Part shown: piece after piece, positions 63,765-64,000 of the stretch
Position numbering within the stretch: the stretch's first letter is position 1
How the letters are laid out: every line of letters starts with the position of its first letter
Assembly: GCF_030548205.1 (NCBI RefSeq)
Contig: NZ_JAUORV010000011.1
Coordinates: 62,001-126,000 of the forward strand
From: Aliiglaciecola sp. 3_MG-2023
Lineage (GTDB): Bacteria; Pseudomonadota; Gammaproteobacteria; Enterobacterales; Alteromonadaceae
Reading direction: 5' to 3'
DNA: 64,000 nt
Notes under the pieces: model-generated
Database searches by the model: none
The model's input: only the letters and a program-made list of their open reading frames with translations
Told to the model about the DNA's origin: nothing
Program-made: the position numbers and the translations under genes

Positions 63765-64000
63765 ATGAGAAAATTAGTGCTGGCTTCAGTGGTGCTAGCA
63801 ATAGTGGTAATAGTGTTGGGGGCTTACACTCGTTTAACCGATGCTGGATTAGGTTGTCCTGATTGGCCAGGCTGCTACGGCCATTTGAGTGTACCCGCTA
63901 GTGATACCCATATTAGTGCCGCCCAGGATGCATTTCCAGAACGCACTTTTGAGGCGCATAAAGCTTGGAATGAAATGATCCACCGTTACGCCGCAGGTAC
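63765..64000 (+). CDS. ctaA: heme A synthase, 3' end cut by window edge
   Basis: The first 78 codons of a CtaA/COX15 protein: a first helix (MRKLVLASVVLAIVVIVLGAYTRLTDAGLGC) and the DWPGCYG and EAHKAWNEMIHRYAAG segments, the latter with a heme-ligand His typical of the family. The enzyme converts heme O to heme A for subunit I. ATG at 63765 is 12 bases after the previous stop. The frame is open to the window end. Confidence 0.95.
   Translation, partial: MRKLVLASVVLAIVVIVLGAYTRLTDAGLGCPDWPGCYGHLSVPASDTHISAAQDAFPERTFEAHKAWNEMIHRYAAG

Noticed and set aside
1-64000. CRISPR arrays, prophage, complete insertion sequences, defence islands
   Set aside because: No spaced direct repeats, transposase, integrase with intact catalytic residues, or restriction or cas genes were found; the only recombinase-like domain is the degenerate one at the end of the 1730-3727 gene.

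Overview
The window (about 42% GC by eye, dense, no tRNA, rRNA, CRISPR array or complete mobile element) looks like chromosome from a marine gammaproteobacterium of the Alteromonadales, probably near Glaciecola/Paraglaciecola/Alteromonas. This rests on gene content and order: rph-pyrE beside yicC; ilvC/ilvY and comM/ilvD-ilvA; plsB/lexA divergent; a coxB-coxA-ctaG-coxC-SURF1-ctaA cluster interrupted by a reverse DUF2909 gene; the long class II IlvC; a CPEP-motif TusA; and a FecI/FecR/TonB-receptor cassette. The taxon is an inference, since there is no rRNA here.

Layout. 1-9 kb: a 5'-cut alpha/beta hydrolase, a DTW-domain tRNA-modification enzyme, a Wzz/GumC-like coiled-coil membrane protein carrying a decayed tyrosine-recombinase-like C-terminus, an alkyltransferase-like DNA repair protein, an HD-GYP phosphodiesterase and a hybrid histidine kinase. 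9-17 kb: an outer-membrane uptake cassette (ECF sigma, FecR anti-sigma, STN-type TonB receptor) divergent from a large metallophosphoesterase lipoprotein. 17-20 kb: an ADP-ribosylglycohydrolase and an AAA/DUF4143 ATPase preceded by two near-perfect palindromes 32 bp apart. 20-28 kb: housekeeping (yicC, rph, pyrE, tusA), an exported methyltransferase-like protein, an exported amidohydrolase, DUF1285, DUF3014 and gloA.

28-35 kb holds the most distinctive system: a cyanophycin locus. iadA (isoaspartyl dipeptidase) and cphB (cyanophycinase) form a degradation operon with its own palindrome and terminator. cphA (cyanophycin synthetase) and a one-base-overlapping second Mur-ligase protein without ATP-grasp (cphA'-like) form a synthesis operon. 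Together they predict synthesis of multi-L-arginyl-poly-L-aspartate, its hydrolysis to beta-Asp-Arg, and cleavage of that to Asp and Arg. A TerB-like protein, an unknown protein and proBA follow.

38-46 kb: M20 peptidase, DMT exporter, PspB-like protein, an ECF sigma with an overlapping four-helix membrane protein (possible anti-sigma), beta-carbonic anhydrase and a Bcr/CflA transporter. 46-54 kb: isoleucine/valine biosynthesis: ilvC divergent from its regulator ilvY, then comM, then ilvD-ilvA preceded by a textbook-looking attenuator (a 35-residue leader peptide with Val-Leu-Ile-Val-Ile-Ile codons, antiterminator and terminator). 54-64 kb: plsB, lexA with two consensus SOS boxes, and the aa3/caa3-type cytochrome c oxidase operon running off the right edge in ctaA.

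The points most worth a second look are the Wzz-recombinase fusion, the cyanophycin locus with its partner ligase, the ilv attenuator controlling an operon without ilvG/M/E, the metallophosphoesterase/FecIR cassette, and the paired palindromes before the DUF4143 ATPase.
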